Positions 53,019-62,130 are shown, counted from the first letter of the stretch. The stretch is DNA of 64,000 bases from Streptomyces lateritius (GCF_014649715.1 NZ_BMTO01000003.1:93396-157395), one strand, 5' to 3'. Notes: generated by a model from the letters alone, not told the origin. Numbers and translations: made by a program.

Positions 53019-53414
53019 ATGCCGCGTAGACGGCCAGGACGCATCCGGGCCGGGAGCCCGGACCGGCGGCAGTCACAGCGCTCAAGGCCGGCCATTGACC
53101 GCCTCTCCTCGCGAGCGCTGTCCGAGATCGTGCGCCTTGAACACAGCCGGAACTACCTCCAACCGGGCGACATCAGTGCGGCATTGCGCCTGTGGAAGGA
53201 CTACGTTCACAGGCCCGCGCGCGAGCTCTGGCACGACGACGAGTTCGGCAACGTGCACTGGTACTGCTGCGGCAACCCTCTCGAAGGCCGTGCCCTACTC
53301 GACGGCGTGATCCGAGCAATGTCGCCTCGCGGAGCCCGCGAGCTCCGCAAGATCATCGAAGAGCTCGACGCCTTTATGGGCCCGCCCGATCCAGCCGCAG
53401 ACCGCCGAAGATAA
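53019..53414 (+). CDS. IS passenger protein of unknown function
   Basis: A 131-residue basic protein encoded divergently from the transposase and wholly inside the inverted repeats. It begins MPRRRPGRIRAGSPDRRQSQ, then LSSRALSEIVRLEHSRNYLQ and ELWHDDEFGNVHWYCCGNPL, and ends LRKIIEELDAFMGPPDPAAD. The TAA stop lies in the right repeat. The N-terminal Arg-rich part may bind DNA. AAAGG precedes the ATG. No family recognised; co-mobility suggests a role in transposition, regulation or host benefit. Confidence 0.65.
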   Translation: MPRRRPGRIRAGSPDRRQSQRSRPAIDRLSSRALSEIVRLEHSRNYLQPGDISAALRLWKDYVHRPARELWHDDEFGNVHWYCCGNPLEGRALLDGVIRAMSPRGARELRKIIEELDAFMGPPDPAADRRR

Positions 53415-53424
53415 AGAACAAGCT

Positions 53425-53741
53425 AAGTGTCTATGAGTCCGGACGGCAGCGAGGTTGGCTTCACTTGACTGCTCTCGTCAACCACCTCTCTTCTGGTTGG
53501 GTATGAATGCAGTATTTCCGAGCCGCTGGCGCGTGCTGACTGCCAACGCATCCTCGATGTGCTCCTCCCGCCGACGGAAGCTGTGCAGCGGATGATGCGG
53601 CCCCGCGCTGAGCAGAACAACTGAGTCAGCACCTCGTCCGGGCCACAGCCATTCGGCCGCTCCCTCGCGGTGGGGTCGTACCCGAGTCGGCGGAGGGTTC
53701 GTTCAGGGCCTGGTGGCGATGATCGCTTCGGTGCGGATCAA
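53425..53741. other. gene-poor stretch after the IS
   Basis: No intact gene. The plus strand at about 53515-53624 carries a 36-codon tail (SEPLARADCQRILDVLLPPT ...) that may be the C-terminal end of a regulator destroyed by rearrangement; this is weak. Confidence 0.3.
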
Positions 53742-53990
53742 TCAACACCGGTGCCAGGCACGCCCGGCGCTGCTGTAGGGCTGGAATGAGGCGGCGGGGT
53801 GATCGAGCGGAAGAGTGGGGGTCCTGGCTGTCAGCCACTGGCTGCTGGGCACGAACAGGGGTTGCGGAAGCGCGTCCAAGGGCCAGAACCGCCAGGCGCC
53901 GATGGCCTTCTCCCGCTCGTGAGGGACGCCGCTCCAGGTGGTGACCAGGACGGGGACCGTCAGCCGGACGACGTCGCCCCGGTTGCGCCG
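53742..53990 (-). pseudogene. C-terminal fragment of a Nudix hydrolase
   Basis: The frame ending at 53742 reads GDVVRLTVPVLVTTWSGVPH, then EKAIGAWRFWPLDALPQPLF, the usual region after the Nudix box in small actinomycete Nudix enzymes. The Nudix box itself and the start are missing because the methyltransferase gene begins its end there. It lies at the downstream end of an operon that includes an intact tandem Nudix gene. Confidence 0.6.
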
Positions 53991-54006
53991 GCAGCAGAGG
54001 GGGTGG

Positions 54007-54597
54007 TCAGGGGCGCAGGGCGTAGCAGCGCAGGACGTCGAGGTCGGCGGTGCGTACGACGGACCATCCGGCTGTGAGGGTCTCGGCTTCCGCAGGGGTG
54101 ATCCCAAGCCCCAGGAGAGCGGGATCGGTGGTGGTCCGGCGGCCGGTGATTTCATTGACGATCCAGAACACGCCACCCGGGGCGAGGAGTTGGCGGACTC
54201 GGATGAGGAACGCCGCCTTGTCGTCCATCCACCGGTAGACCAGGCGACAGGTGATGACCGCGTACGCCGGTTCCGGTAGGGCGGTGAGGTCGTCGGTGGT
54301 GATGTCCAGGCACTTCCAGACCGGCCCGGGGCATGGGCCGGTGTCCTGGGCGGCTGCGAGCGCGATGGCGCTGGGGGAGCAGTCGACGCCGGTCGTGCGG
54401 TACCCGAGCTCGTGATGGAGGTGCCGGGCCATGGCGCCGTCGCCGCTGCCGATGTCGAGGGCCGGGCGGGCGCGGCCGGGGCCGATGTGCTCGTCCAGCA
54501 GCCGCCTCTCTGCGTCGTCGAGCTGCCGGTAGCGGCGGCCCTGGGCCCACAGCGGCTCCCAGTAGGAGGCGCTCGCGGTGGACGCGGTGGTGGTCAT
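54007..54597 (-). CDS. SAM-dependent class I methyltransferase
   Basis: A 196-residue methyltransferase with motif I ALDIGSGDGAMARHL (about residues 46-60), RTTGVDCSPSAIALAAAQ and a post-motif LAPGGVFWIVNEITG. ATG 54597 overlaps the MFS stop (ATGA) and has AAGGAG upstream. It is the last complete gene of a four- or five-gene minus-strand operon. Substrate unknown; it may tailor the compound moved by the two transporters. Confidence 0.88.
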   Translation of the reverse strand: MTTTASTASASYWEPLWAQGRRYRQLDDAERRLLDEHIGPGRARPALDIGSGDGAMARHLHHELGYRTTGVDCSPSAIALAAAQDTGPCPGPVWKCLDITTDDLTALPEPAYAVITCRLVYRWMDDKAAFLIRVRQLLAPGGVFWIVNEITGRRTTTDPALLGLGITPAEAETLTAGWSVVRTADLDVLRCYALRP

Positions 54598-55910
54598 GAT
54601 GCTCCTTCACGGGCGGGCGGCACGGCCGGGGAGTCGGGTGGGGCGGGCATGTCCCGCAGGGCTCGGACGGGGGAGGCCACCAGCAGGACCACGGGCACGA
54701 CCTGGAGGAGCGCGCCTACGGCGAGGACGGCCCGTACGTCGAGGAGGAGCGTCAGGGCGCCGGCGGTCGCGGCGGCCAGGGGACGGCTTCCGGCGGTCAC
54801 CGTGGTGCTGACCGCCTGCATCCGTCCCTGAAAGCGCGGGTCGCACAGGATCTGGCGGAGCGATCTCTGGCTGACCCCTGACGCCGTCGCCCAGAACAGC
54901 TGCACGGCGAGCGTCGCGGCCAGAGCGATCTGCCAGCCACGGCCGGGTCCGGCGAGCAGCAGCGGTACCTGGGCGACGGGGCTGACCGCGAACCCGATGA
55001 TGATCGCGGCCGGTGCGGGCTCGGCCGGTGTCGGGCCGACGCCGATCCGGACCGAAATCCTCGCTGCGAGCAGCGCACCGGCCAGGCTCCCCGCGCCGCC
55101 GACACCCATGATCACCTCGAACGCGGTCGGGGACGCCCCGAGCGTTGTCAGCAGGTGATACGCCCAGTACGTGTTCGTGATCGCCAGGCCGAAGGAAAGC
55201 GTGGACAGGGCGGCGATCACCGTGCGGATCGTGGGCTGCCCGATCACGTACCGCACACCCTCGGCGATATCCCGCCCGAGGCTGCGGTGCTTCGTGGACG
55301 AGTGGGCGAGCGGTTCGGGCGTACGGATGTACCAGACGAGTACGGCTGAGACCAGGAAGGAAGCGACGTCGGCGAGGACCGACCGCGCCGGGCCGACGGT
55401 GCCGACGAGCGCCGCGCCCGCGTTGCTGCCGACGCTGTCAGCCACCGAGGACGCCGCCCCGAGCCGGGAGTTCGCGCCCTGCAACTGGTGGGGCTCGACG
55501 ATGCCCGGCAGGAGAGAGATGGCCGCGGCGTCGTGCTGCACCTTGGCCGCGCCGAGCACGAGCGACACCACATACAGCTGGCCGATGGTGAGCACGCCGG
55601 CCAGGGCGGCGGCCGGGACCGTGGCGAGAGCCGCAGCCGCCGCCAGGTCCGAGACGATCAGCTGGGGGCGCTTCGCGTACCGGTCGGACAGAGCACCGGC
55701 CCACAGCGCGAGCGTGCTCGGGAGCTGACCGAGGAAGGCCAGCACGGCCGCCTCCCCGGTGCTGGCATGGAGTTCGAGGACGGCGAGCGCAGGCAGGGCG
55801 ATGGCGCTCACCGCCGACCCGGACAGGCTCGCGGACTCACTGCCGAGCAGGTACCTGAAGGTCGGGATCGCCCACGCGGTGGTCCGTGGTCCCCGGGTGG
55901 AGACCGTCAC
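54594..55910 (-). CDS. MFS transporter
   Basis: A 438-residue membrane protein with 12 helices. The motif DRYAKRPQLIVSD after helix 2 (ALWAGALSDRYAKRP) is the MFS motif A variant of the drug-export (MefA/DHA3-like) group. It starts with GTG at 55910, overlapping the stop of a short frame upstream as GTGA, and overlaps the methyltransferase start. Likely an exporter for the product or an inhibitor handled by this operon. Confidence 0.9.
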   Translation of the reverse strand: MTVSTRGPRTTAWAIPTFRYLLGSESASLSGSAVSAIALPALAVLELHASTGEAAVLAFLGQLPSTLALWAGALSDRYAKRPQLIVSDLAAAAALATVPAAALAGVLTIGQLYVVSLVLGAAKVQHDAAAISLLPGIVEPHQLQGANSRLGAASSVADSVGSNAGAALVGTVGPARSVLADVASFLVSAVLVWYIRTPEPLAHSSTKHRSLGRDIAEGVRYVIGQPTIRTVIAALSTLSFGLAITNTYWAYHLLTTLGASPTAFEVIMGVGGAGSLAGALLAARISVRIGVGPTPAEPAPAAIIIGFAVSPVAQVPLLLAGPGRGWQIALAATLAVQLFWATASGVSQRSLRQILCDPRFQGRMQAVSTTVTAGSRPLAAATAGALTLLLDVRAVLAVGALLQVVPVVLLVASPVRALRDMPAPPDSPAVPPAREGAS

Positions 55911-56151
55911 GCGGCTTCACCTCCGTCCGGAGCGTCCGGGGCGGTGACGCCGACGTTCCGGCGGCCGACGACGTGGCGCAGTGCCTCGTGGGCGACGGCG
56001 TGGCACGAGTCGGGCGGGCAGGAGGTATCGGCCCAGATCGCCTCGCTTCGTGTGCCCGGCTCGCGGTCGGTGGCTCGCCCGCCCGGTCCCGGCCGAGGAG
56101 AAGGAGCGCTGGGATGCCGCTGGGCATGTGAGCGCGAGTGGTTGGCACGGC
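55907..56151 (-). CDS. possible small ORF coupled to the MFS gene
   Basis: A frame whose TGA overlaps the MFS GTG reads WADTSCPPDSCHAVAHEALR and HVVGRRNVGVTAPDAPDGGE at its end with good third-position G+C. Within the gap after the Nudix gene it has no ATG or GTG start; the nearest is at 56275 inside the Nudix gene. The true start is unresolved. It may be a real small gene with a rare start codon, or a remnant. Confidence 0.3.
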
Positions 56152-56154
56152 GGT

Positions 56155-57045
56155 TCAGGCCCAGCCGAGTTCGCTGTAGAGGCGGCCGGCCCGAATGCCG
56201 TCGATCGCGGCCCGGGTGTAGGGCACGATCGGAGAGGGAAGCGTGTCGACCGGCCACCAATCCCAGCTGACGCACCGGTCCGGCTCACGCACCACCGGCT
56301 TGCCCTCCCAGCGGTGCGCGCGGAAGACCATTCCGATCCGGGGCCGGCCGCCCGGCTCGTCCACCATGTGTACGACGTGAGCCAGCTCAACATGCGCGGG
56401 GTCGATGACCAGCCCGGCCTCTTCCTCCGCCTCACGGACCAGACATCCGACGGCGGACTCCTGCTCGCAGTGTCCGGCGAGGAAGTGGTGGGTGGAGGCC
56501 GCAAACGCGGCGTCGGGGTGGCGCAGGCCGAGCAGCACCTTGCCGTCCTGTTCCAGGTAGAGGTGCACGCCAACGATGTTCAGGCGTGCTCGGCTGCCCG
56601 GGCGTACTTGTGCCGGCACAGGGGGCGGGACGGGGTTGCGGGCCTGGTGGAGGTCGATGACCTCCTGCGTCCAGGGGCACATCGTCAGATACGGCAGGGT
56701 CGCGGCGTCGAAGTGCCGGAACATGATTCCCTCGGGGCACGGCAGTTCGTCGGCCTCGCCGTCCCAGGCGCCGAGGTATACCCGGATGCGGCCCTTGGTC
56801 CCGTCCGGGCCCACACTGTCCACGACGGTGAACTCCTCCAGCGGCACGGTCAGGCCGGTCTCCTCCCGCAGCTCCCGCTCGACCGCCTCGCGGCAGGTCT
56901 CCGCTCCTTCGCGGTCGCCTCCCGGGATGCTCCACGTGCCGGGGTCGCAAATGGGTTTGTTCGCGTCGCGCAGGTGCAGCAGGTACCGGCCGCGGGAGTC
57001 GACCAGCAGTGCGGCAGTCCCACGGGGTTCCTCGGTGGTGATCAC
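56155..57045 (-). CDS. tandem Nudix hydrolase
   Basis: A 296-residue protein with two Nudix domains. The first (about residues 10-135) has a complete box, GGDREGAETCREAVERELRE followed by ETGL. The second (about 155-285) has GHCEQESAVGCLVREAEEEA, one residue short between the Gly and first Glu but with the REAEEEAG core. Nudix enzymes hydrolyse nucleoside-diphosphate-linked compounds. GTG 57045 follows GAGGAG. It lies between the ABC exporter and MFS genes in one operon, suggesting that the operon deals with a nucleotide-like compound. Confidence 0.88.
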   Translation of the reverse strand: MITTEEPRGTAALLVDSRGRYLLHLRDANKPICDPGTWSIPGGDREGAETCREAVERELREETGLTVPLEEFTVVDSVGPDGTKGRIRVYLGAWDGEADELPCPEGIMFRHFDAATLPYLTMCPWTQEVIDLHQARNPVPPPVPAQVRPGSRARLNIVGVHLYLEQDGKVLLGLRHPDAAFAASTHHFLAGHCEQESAVGCLVREAEEEAGLVIDPAHVELAHVVHMVDEPGGRPRIGMVFRAHRWEGKPVVREPDRCVSWDWWPVDTLPSPIVPYTRAAIDGIRAGRLYSELGWA

Positions 57046-57078
57046 GAGCAGCTCCTCGGTCGGGGTCGGAAGGGGCGG

Positions 57079-58968
57079 TCAGCGGTCCTGGGAGAGTTCC
57101 AAGAGCTCGGCGAAGGTTCCGCCCGCGTGGACGAGGTCGTCGTAGCGGCCCTGTTCGGTGATCCGGCCGTGCTCCATCACGATGATGTGGTCGGCGACCT
57201 TGGTGTTCTCCAGGCGGTGGGTGACCACGATGGTGATGCGGTCGGCGGCGATGGCCTTGATCTGTTCGAAGATCTGATGCTCGCCGCGCGGGTCCATCTG
57301 GGAGGTGGGCTCGTCCAGGATCAGCAGGGACGGGCGGCGGTACAGGGCTCGTGAGCAGGCGAGGCGCTGCCACTGTCCGCCGGACAGTTCCGCGCCGCCG
57401 AAGATCTCGCGGGCGAGGAGGGTGTCGAGGCCGGCGGGGAGGTCCTCGACGGCCTCGCGCATGCCGACGGCGTCGACGGCGTCCCACACGGGGCCGTCGT
57501 CGTGGGTGCGGGGCTGTCCGAGGGTCACGTTCTCGCGGACGCGCAGGGGCCATTGGGCGAAGATCTGGGGGACCAGGCCGGTCTGCCGCCAGACGGTGGC
57601 CGGGTCGGTCTCGGCGAGGTCGCTGCCGTTCCAGGTGACGCGGCCCTTGTCGGCGAGGTAGATCCCGGTGATGAGGCGGGTGAGGGTCGACTTGCCGGAG
57701 CCGTTGACGCCGACGATCGCCAGAATCTCACCGCGGCGCAAGGTGAGGGAAACGCCGTCGACGGCCGGCGCGTCCTTCCCCGGGTACTGGTAGACGGCCT
57801 CCTCCAGGCAGATCTCCTCCGCGGGGGTGACCCCGAGGTTCCCGCGCTTGGGGGCCCGGGCATCGGCATCGTCCAGGAATGCCTGCATGTCGGACAGATA
57901 GAGGCTGGTGTGGAACAGGGCGGCGCCGTTGATGATCACCTGGGAGAGGGCGGCGAGTGTGGTCTGTACGGCGACGACGGCCGTCGCGGCGAGCGCGAGC
58001 GCGATACGGCCGGTGGCGGCGAGCCAGGCGAGTCCTCCCCAGGTCGCGACAAGGAAGACGCCGGCGACGAGGGAGGAGAGCAGCTGGATCCGTAGCGTGC
58101 GCGGAGCCGCGGCCAGGGTCCGTCGGTCGCACCGGTCGGACAGGGAGCGGTACCAGAACAGCAGGTAGTCCGTCATCGAGTTCGCGCGCACCTCGTCGCC
58201 GTACTTGGGCGATGTGGACCACCAGCGCATCATGCCGCGGACGTTGCGGTCCGCGATGTTCGCGTAGTGGATCTCGTAGTCGACGCGCGCGGTGAGCACC
58301 GCGCCGACGCCGGCCGGGAGCACGGCGAGCAAGAGCAGTGGAAGCATCAGCGGGTTGAGCACGCTGAGCACTCCCGCGGCCGTGACCATCCTGACGAGCG
58401 CCGAGAGGAACCGCTGGGCATCGGCGACCATCACATGGGTGCGGATCACGCCCATCTCCGCGGCCTCCTGCCGGTCGGAGAAGCCGTCGACCGCGTACGC
58501 CGACGCCTCGACCCGGCACACCGCCGCCACCAGGGCGGTGTCCGTCTCGGTGGTGAGCCGGGGCGTGATGCGGCGCTCGGCGTACGTGGCCACGGTGGCC
58601 GCCACGCGGGTCAGCGCGGCAGCGCCGCCGGCGACGGCCAGAGCCGGCAGGGCCTCGTGCAGCCTGTCGGCGACGGTTCCCGTACCGAAGAGCGGGCGCA
58701 TCGCGCGGGCGGTCGCCGCGAGTAGCACCGCCGCCGCGGCACCGGTGACCACGGGACAGGCCAAGAGGAACAGCACCGCCCGTCGGTCGATACGCCACGA
58801 CATGACGATGATGCGGTGCAGCACCTTCGGGACCTGCGCGCAGAGCGTGCGGAGGGAGGCTTCACCGAGGGGGTTGACGGAGTATTCCCCCGTGTACTGG
58901 ATCTCCGCCGGCGGCGGAGGTGGAACCGTGTCGTTCTGCTTGAACTCGCGTGTGCCCGCTGTGCTCAA
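57079..58968 (-). CDS. ABC exporter, fused permease-ATPase
   Basis: A 629-residue half-transporter. The N-terminal about 55 residues are polar, residues about 60-345 form six helices, and the ATPase has Walker A VGVNGSGKST, signature LSGGQWQR and Walker B LLILDE followed by PTSQMDP. It resembles exporters found in peptide natural-product clusters. It starts with a TTG codon at 58968, supported by GGGAGGA about 6 nt upstream. It heads the operon with the tandem Nudix, MFS and methyltransferase genes. Cargo unknown. Confidence 0.9.
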   Translation of the reverse strand: MSTAGTREFKQNDTVPPPPPAEIQYTGEYSVNPLGEASLRTLCAQVPKVLHRIIVMSWRIDRRAVLFLLACPVVTGAAAAVLLAATARAMRPLFGTGTVADRLHEALPALAVAGGAAALTRVAATVATYAERRITPRLTTETDTALVAAVCRVEASAYAVDGFSDRQEAAEMGVIRTHVMVADAQRFLSALVRMVTAAGVLSVLNPLMLPLLLLAVLPAGVGAVLTARVDYEIHYANIADRNVRGMMRWWSTSPKYGDEVRANSMTDYLLFWYRSLSDRCDRRTLAAAPRTLRIQLLSSLVAGVFLVATWGGLAWLAATGRIALALAATAVVAVQTTLAALSQVIINGAALFHTSLYLSDMQAFLDDADARAPKRGNLGVTPAEEICLEEAVYQYPGKDAPAVDGVSLTLRRGEILAIVGVNGSGKSTLTRLITGIYLADKGRVTWNGSDLAETDPATVWRQTGLVPQIFAQWPLRVRENVTLGQPRTHDDGPVWDAVDAVGMREAVEDLPAGLDTLLAREIFGGAELSGGQWQRLACSRALYRRPSLLILDEPTSQMDPRGEHQIFEQIKAIAADRITIVVTHRLENTKVADHIIVMEHGRITEQGRYDDLVHAGGTFAELLELSQDR

Positions 58969-59234
58969 CTGCGTCCTCCCTCACTGATCTGCCTGCCTTG
59001 CGTGACGACACCAAGGTCAACGACGTGGACCCCGATATCGAACACGCGTGTTTGAGCCGATGCCGGAACCCCGAGATGGCGGGCTCGGCGTCGCATGTAG
59101 AGCCCATGGATCCTTGTTCGGCCCGGACGCCCATCCATCCACCAGTGGCCGACACGCCGAGGTTCGATACGCCTGTGACGCTTGGGTTTTCGGGCCCCGG
59201 GCCCGTCGCGCCGACGCCGTTCTCGCGATCGGTT

Positions 59235-59907
59235 TCACGGAGCTGCGGGGGCCTGGATCGTCATCGGAGAGGGCTCAGAACGACGGAGCATGCCGGCTCT
59301 CGCCAGGTCCTCCGGTGTATCGACCGCCGTCCCTTCATCCACGACGCCGAGCTGACGCAGGTAACTCGGCCGGTCCCCGCGCGGGTAGGGGATCGGCTGC
59401 CTGGAGAACATCAGGGCGTTGGGCTCGATATCGACGACGACCTCGACGACGTTGTGGTCCAGGACGGCACCGACGTCGTCCAGCTCCGTGTACGCGTTCA
59501 CTGCGAGCGTTCCGTGCGCCAGTTGCTCCAGAGCCTCGGAAACGGCGTCGATCGCGGCGGGCGAGATGAACGGCTCGTCGCCCTGGACGTTGATGTACGC
59601 ATCGGCGGGAAGGTGCTCCGCGCACTCCGCGACCCGGTCGGTGCCGGTGAGGTGTTCTCCGGTGCGCACGCACTGGATGCCTAGTTCGTGGCACGCATGC
59701 TCGATGCGCTCGTCATCGGTGGCGACGACCACGCCGTCGAGGCGCTTCGTCTCCAGGCAGCGCTGGTGGACGTGCCACGGCAGCGGCTTGCCCCCGAGCT
59801 GCGCCAGGGGCTTCCCCGGAAACCGGGAGGCCCCGCCAGCGGCAGGGGATGACGGCAATGTGGCGGCGGGGCGTGGTGTTCGGCGGTGCGGCTGTGGTGG
59901 CGGCCAC
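59235..59907 (-). pseudogene. CMP-KDO synthetase (KdsB)-like gene, broken
   Basis: The N-terminal part (TTPRRHIAVIPCRW) and the part from ASRFPGKPLAQLGGKPLPWH lie in different frames; one extra base in TGGCGGGGCC near 59846 explains it. Later motifs are well kept: VVVATDDERIEHA, GEHLTGTDRVAECAEHLPAD and YINVQGDEPFISP. After SYLRQLGV the sequence jumps straight to VDEGTAVDTPEDLARA, so about 45 residues of the usual enzyme are missing. KdsB-like enzymes activate keto-sugar acids or phosphonates with CMP. This copy is probably inactive. Confidence 0.75.
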
Positions 59908-59927
59908 GGCGAACTCCCGTCGGTGAA

Positions 59928-60276
59928 TATGCCAGAGTACGCGGCCTTCAGCGACCTGCCGGGCACGGTGAGCTTGTGGTGGGACTTCCCGGCGATCCAG
60001 AAGCAGTACGCGGAGTTCATCGACGCCTACGCACCGGTGGCCGCCCGCCTGGCGGCGACCGAGACGGAGCCCGAACCCGCCGAGGCCTTCCGCCACTACG
60101 TCCCACTGCTCACCCAATGGCGTCGACTTACTTACCTGGATCCGGGCCTGCCCACCGAACTACTGCCACCGGACTGCAACGCGGTGACGACACGTCAGGT
60201 CTTCCAGTAGCTGCACGAAGTCCTCCTCACCCCGAGCCTGCGCCACGTAGGCGAAGTCACCGGCCTGCGAGCCTGA
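59928..60276 (+). pseudogene. C-terminal fragment of a PaaX-type regulator
   Basis: The frame reads MPEYAAFSDLPGTVSLWWDF ... FRHYVPLLTQWRRLTYLDPG then LPTELLPPDCN, the conserved region of PaaX-family repressors. A TAG at 60208-60210 interrupts it, after which the same frame continues (LHEVLLTPSLRHVGEVTG) to 60276. The DNA-binding N-terminal half is absent. Confidence 0.65.
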
Positions 60277-60335
60277 GCACCCAACTCACCCGCGAGCCAC
60301 TGCCGACACCCGAGCACGCACCGGCAGCCGCACAC

Positions 60336-61034
60336 CTACGTCGTGCCCGCTGGGTTCGCGGGGCGGGCCTCGTCTGTAACCTCCTTACTCTTGGCGGAAT
60401 CGCCCAGGACAAGGGCGGCCAGGTGCGCCGGCAGAGAGACCGTTCCGTCGTCGTGGTGGCGAACCACAGCGCTTTCGGGATACGGCGTCGCCGTGGCTGA
60501 GGCCGAGCTCTCCGCCGTCGCGGGAGGAATCAGAGCCTCCTTCACCACAACCACGTCTTGAAGACTGCCTTCCACCCCGGGTGCCGTGACGAGTCCACTG
60601 AACCGCCGCGCACTGGGGAAGCCCATCACGGTCATGACGGCGACGAAGTCGCTGTCAAGGGTGCGCATCACAGGCTTCACCTCCAGCCAGCTCATGTGCC
60701 CGGGTGAGATGGTCACCTCAAGGGAACCGCTGAACTTCGTCTCGCTGTTCCATGTCTGCGAGAATCCGGACCCCACGGACGCTTTGACCACGTTGAAGAA
60801 CGAGGCTTCGAGCGTCGAAGAAATTGACCACGTGGATGACGTGCCCGCTGTTACCTCGCCGCCGATTGTCCGCTTGATCGGATCTGACGTGTTGTTGTAC
60901 ACGGCGCGTCCGAGGCCCAACGGTGTCCCGAAGTCGTACCGCATCACCTTGTGACGCCTGATGACCTCACCGCGGACATCGGGCCAGTAGTTCATTCCCG
61001 CCCACCAGTCGGAACCGATGTCGTTGGGGTCCAC
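60336..61034 (-). CDS. aerolysin-like (ETX/MTX2-type) putative pore-forming protein
   Basis: A 232-residue protein. The middle (residues about 45-130) has the Ser/Thr-rich alternating pattern of aerolysin-fold proteins: YNNTSDPIKRTIGGEVTAGT, SSTWSISSTLEASFFNVVKA, then SVGSGFSQTWNSETKFSGSL and PGHMSWLEVKPV. No signal peptide is seen. The frame looks coding for about 10 further codons upstream of GTG 61034 (DPAALYGLPV) but then meets a stop, so the N-terminus may be truncated. The C-terminal about 50 residues are low complexity. Pore formation is inferred from pattern similarity only. Confidence 0.6.
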   Translation of the reverse strand: MDPNDIGSDWWAGMNYWPDVRGEVIRRHKVMRYDFGTPLGLGRAVYNNTSDPIKRTIGGEVTAGTSSTWSISSTLEASFFNVVKASVGSGFSQTWNSETKFSGSLEVTISPGHMSWLEVKPVMRTLDSDFVAVMTVMGFPSARRFSGLVTAPGVEGSLQDVVVVKEALIPPATAESSASATATPYPESAVVRHHDDGTVSLPAHLAALVLGDSAKSKEVTDEARPANPAGTT

Positions 61035-61082
61035 GACCGGCAGGCCGTAAAGGGCCGCCGGGTCTACGTCGACTCGAGATCA

Positions 61083-61372
61083 GGGACAGTCGTTTCGCAT
61101 CCGAGCCCGACTCCTACATGCTGTCGGCTCCGGCCACACGGCTCTACTTGGAACTCGACGAACGTCCTTGCAACATCCACCGGGCGGTCCGCGCTCTGGC
61201 AGCAGAGGGGGCTCTGCTGCCCGAACAGGCCGAGCCGGCGCTGGACGAGCTGACTCGACGCCGCCTGCTGTGGCAGGAGGGAGACCTCGCCTTCGGCCTT
61301 GCTGTCGAGGCCTCACTCGTGAACGCCCACCGCGAAGGCTGGACACAGCAGTGGGCGGGCGTCTGGTGCTGA
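61083..61372 (+). pseudogene. possible C-terminal fragment of a radical SAM/RiPP-type protein
   Basis: The frame ending at 61372 reads APATRLYLELDERPCNIHRA, then VRALAAEGALLPEQAEPALD and RRRLLWQEGDLAFGLAVEA. This resembles the winged-helix tail found at the end of RiPP-maturation radical SAM proteins. The catalytic part is absent. The assignment is tentative. It abuts, head to head, the possibly truncated aerolysin-like gene, marking a rearrangement point. Confidence 0.35.
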
Positions 61373-61815
61373 TGACCCACTCCGGGTGCTGATCGGCTGC
61401 TTCGAGGCCATCGGCACCGCGTACCAGATCAGCGTCGACGCCGCCGACCTGACCGCCACCGCCGGCATCCGCAACGTCGGCAACCGCCTGGCCAAGATGC
61501 CGACGGACCAGCAAGGTCTCAGCCACTCCGTCGCCTCGCCACCGCTCCTGCTTGACCGCACCGACCGCAACCGTCTGCGTGAGGCCGTCCACGAGCGCTC
61601 CACGCCTGGTCGCGACCAGAGTGGCCGCCTTCTCATGAGCAGCGGCGCCGTGGAGGCCTGCCTGGGAGAACCTGTGCGCCCAGAAGCCGGCGGGCCGTGG
61701 CCGGCTCGGCCGGGAGGAGTCGAGCTGCGCCGACTCCCGTGTGGGGGCAGGATGGAGATACCGGGGCGGTGCGGCCGCGACATCGTCGCCCGCATCTGAC
61801 GTCAAGAGGTTTCTC
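61373..61815. other. stretch with one unrecognised frame
   Basis: A plus-strand frame at 61386-61799 opens LIGCFEAIGTAYQISVDAAD, then LTATAGIRNVGNRLAKMPTD, with fair coding character for about 43 codons and then degenerates. No family recognised; probably a gene remnant. Confidence 0.3.
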
Positions 61816-62109
61816 ATGACTGGTGACGCGTACGAACCCTCTGTGTCCGAACACCCTGAATCCGAATCAGCCGGGTATGAACCCGTGTCCGAACACCCGC
61901 AGCCCGGTCCCGCCATCCCGGTCGTGAGCCCGCAGGAGGCCGCGAAGCTGCCGCGGGAGCTGCCCCCTCGCGGACGGGAGATCGCACGGCGCGAACGCGC
62001 CAGGCTCGCCCGGCACCAAGCGAAGCAAGCCCCCACACGCCCTCGCCACGCCGACGTCCCGCCCACGGACGTCGCCCCCGCCCCCCGGGAAGCCGACCGG
62101 GGCGACTAG
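61816..62109 (+). CDS. hypothetical charged protein
   Basis: A 97-residue hydrophilic protein. The first 30 residues contain a short duplication (YEPSVSEHPESESAG and YEPVSEHPQPG), followed by an Arg-rich helix (PRGREIARRERARLARHQAK). AAGAGG precedes the ATG. No domain recognised. It is followed after 21 bases by the BNR-repeat gene in the same direction. Confidence 0.55.
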   Translation: MTGDAYEPSVSEHPESESAGYEPVSEHPQPGPAIPVVSPQEAAKLPRELPPRGREIARRERARLARHQAKQAPTRPRHADVPPTDVAPAPREADRGD

Positions 62110-62130
62110 CGCGAAACGAGGTGGCGCCGC

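Larger units (their letters stand above)
51402..53423. mobile_element. IS701-like insertion sequence with a passenger gene
   Basis: The 2.0-kb element is bounded by perfect 15-bp inverted repeats (GCTTGTTCTTTATCT at 51402-51416; complement at 53409-53423). It is flanked by TAA, or CTAA counting a shared base, which fits the YTAR targets of IS701-type elements. It holds a leftward transposase and a rightward small gene, both of whose stop codons lie inside or touch the terminal repeats. All frames look intact, so it may still move. Confidence 0.85.
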
